Shown here: positions 61,163 through 64,000 of the stretch, piece by piece
Layout of the letters: the number at the start of each line of letters is the position of its first letter
Numbering within the stretch: the stretch's first letter is position 1
Origin: Mesorhizobium sp. WSM4311
GTDB taxonomy: Bacteria > Pseudomonadota > Alphaproteobacteria > Rhizobiales > Rhizobiaceae
Assembly: GCF_002295115.1 (NCBI RefSeq)
Contig: NZ_NSFV01000021.1
Location: 1 to 64,000 of the forward strand
DNA: 64,000 nt
Direction: 5' to 3'
The notes under the pieces: model-generated
The model's database searches: none
Seen by the model: the letters and a program-made list of their open reading frames with translations, nothing else
Told to the model about the DNA's origin: nothing
Made by a program: the position numbers and the translations under genes

Positions 61163-61726
61163 ATGACCGGCAAAATTTCAGCGCTTGATCTGGCCTCGGG
61201 AGAGCTGAGCGAGCCGACAAAGGCCTATTTCGCCAAATGCGAGGAAAAGCTCGGCCTGGTTCCCAACGTGCTCAAGGCCTATGCCTTCGACGACAAGAAA
61301 CTGCGCGCCTTCACCGACATGTACAACGACCTGATGCTGGGTGAGTCCGGCTTGTCGAAGCTGGAGCGGGAGATGATCGCCGTTGCAGTCTCCTCCATCA
61401 ACCATTGCTACTACTGCCTGACCGCGCATGGCGCCGCAGTGCGCCAGCTGTCGGGTGACCCGGCGCTCGGCGAGATGATGGTGATGAATTTCCGCGCCGC
61501 CGATCTCTCGCCAAGGCAGACCGCGATGCTCCAATTCGCCGTCAAGCTGACGGAGGAGCCGGCCAAGATCGTCGAGGCCGACCGGGCCGCACTGCGAAAG
61601 GCCGGCTTCAGCGACCGCGACATCTGGGACATCGCCTCGACCGCGGCCTTCTTCAACATGTCGAACCGGGTGGCCGCCGCAATCGACATGCGGCCGAACG
61701 ACGAATACCACGCCATGGCGCGTTGA
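61163..61726 (+). CDS. AhpD-like peroxidase-related protein (carboxymuconolactone decarboxylase fold)
   Basis: A 187-residue all-helical protein with CxxC-x3-H motif NHCYYCLTAHG, the redox-active site of AhpD-like proteins. It contains LGLVPNVLKAYAFDDKKLRA and IWDIASTAAFFNMSNRVAAA, which match the uncharacterised peroxidase-related group. ATG 61163 has CAGGAGAAA upstream. Divergent from gdhB. Likely antioxidant or thiol-disulfide function; partner unknown. Confidence 0.88.
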   Translation: MTGKISALDLASGELSEPTKAYFAKCEEKLGLVPNVLKAYAFDDKKLRAFTDMYNDLMLGESGLSKLEREMIAVAVSSINHCYYCLTAHGAAVRQLSGDPALGEMMVMNFRAADLSPRQTAMLQFAVKLTEEPAKIVEADRAALRKAGFSDRDIWDIASTAAFFNMSNRVAAAIDMRPNDEYHAMAR

Positions 61727-61858
61727 GGCTCGCGGAGGCCCAACGCGCCTAATATTAGTCATCTCTCATTTCCGTTGCGTGTTTGCCGGTTTGGTCCGAT
61801 GATCGGCGGGCGGCATGACCGCATGCCGGTTCAATGCCGCTCATCACGGGAGGAGAAC

Positions 61859-62185
61859 ATGGCGAAGTTTCTCTATGTCTATCACGGCTCCGGCAAGATG
61901 CCGACGAGCGAAACCGAGCGAAAGGCCATGACCGACGCCTGGACAGGCTGGTTTGGAAAGCTTGGCTCGGCCGTTGTCGACCAAGGCAATCCAGTCGGCA
62001 TGTCGAAGACCGTCCTGCCAGGCGGCAAGATAGAAAACAACGGCGGCAGCAACCCGACCGGCGGCTACTCGATCATCGAGGCCAAGGATATCGACGATGC
62101 CGCCGAGAAGGCCAAGGGCTGCCCGATGCTGGCCATGCCGAACTGCAACGTCGAGATCGCACCGATCATCAATATGATGGCCTGA
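61859..62185 (+). CDS. YCII-related domain protein
   Basis: A 108-residue protein starting MAKFLYVYHGSGKMPTSE, with WTGWFGKLGSAVVDQGNPVG, GGYSIIEAKDIDDAAEKAKG and CPMLAMPNCNVEIAPIIN, a YCII-like ferredoxin-type fold often found in small DGPF-group proteins. GGGAGGAGAAC lies directly before ATG 61859. Function is unknown; related proteins act as small-molecule binders or weak enzymes. 132 bp after the AhpD-like gene in the same direction. Confidence 0.82.
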   Translation: MAKFLYVYHGSGKMPTSETERKAMTDAWTGWFGKLGSAVVDQGNPVGMSKTVLPGGKIENNGGSNPTGGYSIIEAKDIDDAAEKAKGCPMLAMPNCNVEIAPIINMMA

Positions 62186-62206
62186 CGCCTCGCCTCAGGA
62201 TCATGC

Positions 62207-62821
62207 TCAAGACCGCGCCGCGATCGCTGCGGCGGCGCCGGCCATCGTGGTGGCGCTGACGCGGTTGGCGATCTTCATGGCGCGCTTGCTCTTCAGCAGC
62301 TTGCGCGCCTGCGCGGCGGCGAGCACCCAGGCGAGATCGATGGCGATCAAAACCACCGCCATGGTCGCCGTGAGCTCGACCCAGCCGACGATGCTGACCG
62401 AGGCGAGGTCGATGATGGTCGGCAGCAGCGCCAGGTAGAACATCATGATCTTGGGGTTGCCGAGCGTCACCGCCATGCCGGCGAAGAACAGCTTCACGGC
62501 TGAATCCTCGCGCGGCATCTCGCCCTCTTCGGCATCGACCGGCGCCGTCCACATCTTCCAGGCAAGGTAAGCGAGATAGGCGACACCGACCCACTTCACG
62601 ACGACAAAGGCGAAGTGAAAAGTCTGCGCCACCACGGCAAGTCCGAACACTGCCAGCGACAGCCAGATGCCCTCGCCGATCCACATGGCGAGCAGGAAGG
62701 GGAACACGTCGCGAAAGCCCTTCGCGATGACGCGTGCGACCAGTGCCGCGATCGACGGACCGGGTGAGCCGGCGGCAACGAACAAGGCGGCGGCGAAAAT
62801 CAGCAGCGAGGTGAGATGCAT
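62207..62821 (-). CDS. LysE-family exporter
   Basis: A 204-residue membrane protein with ~6 helices and the LysE/RhtB N-terminus (MHLTSLLIFAAALFVAAGSP then GPSIAALVARVIAKGFRD). The segment VKLFFAGMAVTLGNPKIMMF is typical. ATG 62821 with GGAGGCAG upstream was chosen over 63004. Exports amino acids or similar compounds; cargo unknown. Convergent with the YCII-like gene. Confidence 0.92.
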   Translation of the reverse strand: MHLTSLLIFAAALFVAAGSPGPSIAALVARVIAKGFRDVFPFLLAMWIGEGIWLSLAVFGLAVVAQTFHFAFVVVKWVGVAYLAYLAWKMWTAPVDAEEGEMPREDSAVKLFFAGMAVTLGNPKIMMFYLALLPTIIDLASVSIVGWVELTATMAVVLIAIDLAWVLAAAQARKLLKSKRAMKIANRVSATTMAGAAAAIAARS

Positions 62822-62991
62822 GGCACTGCCTCCAAACGGTTGAAGGGCGGACGATATCCGATCGACATCGCCGCTTGCAACGCCGGTGGCAGCGGATCCC
62901 GGACTGGCTCCGCGTTTGGCCATGCCCTTGACTGCCATGCCCGACTTGCAGTCAGGTTGATCTTGCCGAGCAGGCGGAAGGAGGCGTTTTC

Positions 62992-63816
62992 GTGGTTGTG
63001 CCAAGGCGCGCGGTCGTTCGACGGTTCTCCATGCTGGCTGTCCTGGCAGCCATCATGGCGCTGAGCGGAGGGCTCCAGGCTGTCGCATCGTCGGGAAAGC
63101 CGCCGAAATATGATCACGTGGTTGTCGTGATCATGGAGAACCACAGCTTTGAGCAGATTTCCCTGGCGAGGCGAGCCGCCCCCTATTTGAACAGGCTGGC
63201 AAAGGGCGGCGCGCTGTTCGAACAATCCTATGGGGTTGCTCACCCCAGCCAACCCAATTACCTCGCGCTGTTCAGCGGCCTGACACAAGGCGTCCATGAC
63301 GATGGCATGCATAGCTTTGCAGCGCCGAACCTGGCCGCTCGTCTTCGGGCTCATAGCAAGACGTTCGCGGGCTACGTCGAAGCCAGATCGCCGCGAAAAC
63401 ACAATCCCTGGGAATCGTTTGCGGATTCAAAGGGATTTGAGAAGCCTTTGGCCCAGTTCCCTCGCGACTATGCGAAGCTACCATCCGTTAGCTTCGTAAT
63501 CCCCAATCTCGATAATGACATGCATGATGGCACAATAGAGGCGGCGGATGCCTGGTTGAAAACTTACCTTGGGGGCTACGCGGCTTGGTCGAAGAAAAAC
63601 AACAGCCTTTTTATAGTGACGTTCGATGAAGACGACTACCATACAGAGAATCATATATTTACTGTATTCTATGGATTTGGAGTTGAACCAGGGCGTTACT
63701 CCGAAAAGGTCGATCACTATTCCGTCTTGCGAACCATTGAAGACATCGAGAGCATACCCCCCTTGGGCACCAGCGTCATCAGAACGGTGATCGCAAGTGG
63801 CTGGAGCCGGCGGTAG
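62992..63816 (+). CDS. Secreted phosphoesterase (acid phosphatase/phospholipase C-like)
   Basis: A 274-residue PF04185-type phosphoesterase. An N-terminal signal peptide (RRFSMLAVLAAIMALSGGLQ, cleavage near AVASS) is followed by VVVVIMENHSFEQI (metal-binding Glu-Asn), HPSQPNYLALFSG, and IVTFDEDDYHTENHIFT (Asp and His ligands). GTG 62992 with GGAAGGAGG upstream was chosen. The last third uses AT-rich codons (att, ata, gaa, tat), unlike neighbours, suggesting horizontal acquisition. Exported hydrolase of phosphate esters; substrate unknown. Confidence 0.85.
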   Translation: MVVPRRAVVRRFSMLAVLAAIMALSGGLQAVASSGKPPKYDHVVVVIMENHSFEQISLARRAAPYLNRLAKGGALFEQSYGVAHPSQPNYLALFSGLTQGVHDDGMHSFAAPNLAARLRAHSKTFAGYVEARSPRKHNPWESFADSKGFEKPLAQFPRDYAKLPSVSFVIPNLDNDMHDGTIEAADAWLKTYLGGYAAWSKKNNSLFIVTFDEDDYHTENHIFTVFYGFGVEPGRYSEKVDHYSVLRTIEDIESIPPLGTSVIRTVIASGWSRR

Positions 63817-64000
63817 TTTCCCACCTTCCGTCGCCAAATGATCGCCCCCGAATAACGTCGGAAGCCATCATTCGTTCGAAGTTACTGCCTCCCTTGCGGT
63901 CCTTGTTGGCTACGGCTAGAAGACGCGCCGCGAAACATTTTCGAGCTTCACCTTGCCTCAGTAACCGCCGGTCTCGTCAACTCCCCCGACACACTTGCAT
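63817..64000. other. Right edge, no gene recognised
   Basis: No supported frame or structure. It may hold part of the next gene's region beyond the window. Confidence 0.4.

Overview
The window looks like a chromosome segment from an alphaproteobacterium of the order Hyphomicrobiales, most likely Mesorhizobium or a close relative. This is inferred from high GC, an F1 ATP synthase operon whose beta subunit carries an Ala/Lys/Pro-rich N-terminal extension, an Usg protein, the order DUF1674 / htpX / rsmB / heparinase-like / purH, a ~1600-residue NAD-glutamate dehydrogenase, and rhizobial-type intergenic palindromes. No database search was possible, so the genus is an inference.

Left edge (1-3322): the distal end of a decaying genomic island. 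It holds a truncated HEPN-like gene and a minus-strand cassette of DUF1403 protein, ScpB, a 53-codon ORF and a frameshifted ~70-codon ORF. The island ends at 3301-3322 in a copy of the 3' end of a tRNA-Ser gene (an attR-type scar). Backbone begins after it with a PilZ protein, then recQ and a coniferyl aldehyde dehydrogenase gene.

Region 7.9-16.7 kb is a hexuronate-catabolism locus. One long minus-strand operon reads uxaC, dctP, dctQ, dctM, a GntR/FadR regulator, kduI, kduD, kdgF. It diverges from uxuB across a region with a large inverted repeat. TRAP uptake feeds the UxaC/UxuB branch (glucuronate to mannonate) and the KdgF/KduI/KduD branch (unsaturated uronates to 2-keto-3-deoxygluconate). 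Mannonate dehydratase, KDG kinase and KDPG aldolase are not in the window.

Region 16.7-34.5 kb is housekeeping: a second-type signal peptidase I, the atpHAGDC operon, a DUF4345-like membrane protein, an Asp/Glu racemase, priA, a small transaldolase, a soluble FtsK-like translocase, leuS-lptE and the YggS-type PLP protein. Region 34.5-43.8 kb carries two aldo/keto reductases around a divergent LysR/MFS pair, usg, acs, a MOSC protein and a cyclopropane synthase.

Region 43.9-64 kb starts with a short independent transcription unit: a 23-codon ORF behind a 15-base perfect anti-anti-SD sequence, then a structured segment and a strong terminator. It continues with a TadG-like von Willebrand protein, a transglutaminase-like protein, a HAD phosphatase, DUF1674, htpX, rsmB, a heparinase II/III-like protein, a monooxygenase-fold protein, purH, an MFS transporter flanked by two related repeats, NAD-GDH, an AhpD-like protein, a YCII-like protein, a LysE exporter and an AT-richer secreted phosphoesterase.

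The best candidates for undescribed biology are the DUF1403-ScpB-small ORF cassette at the island end and the isolated small-ORF/structured-RNA unit at 43.96-44.16 kb.
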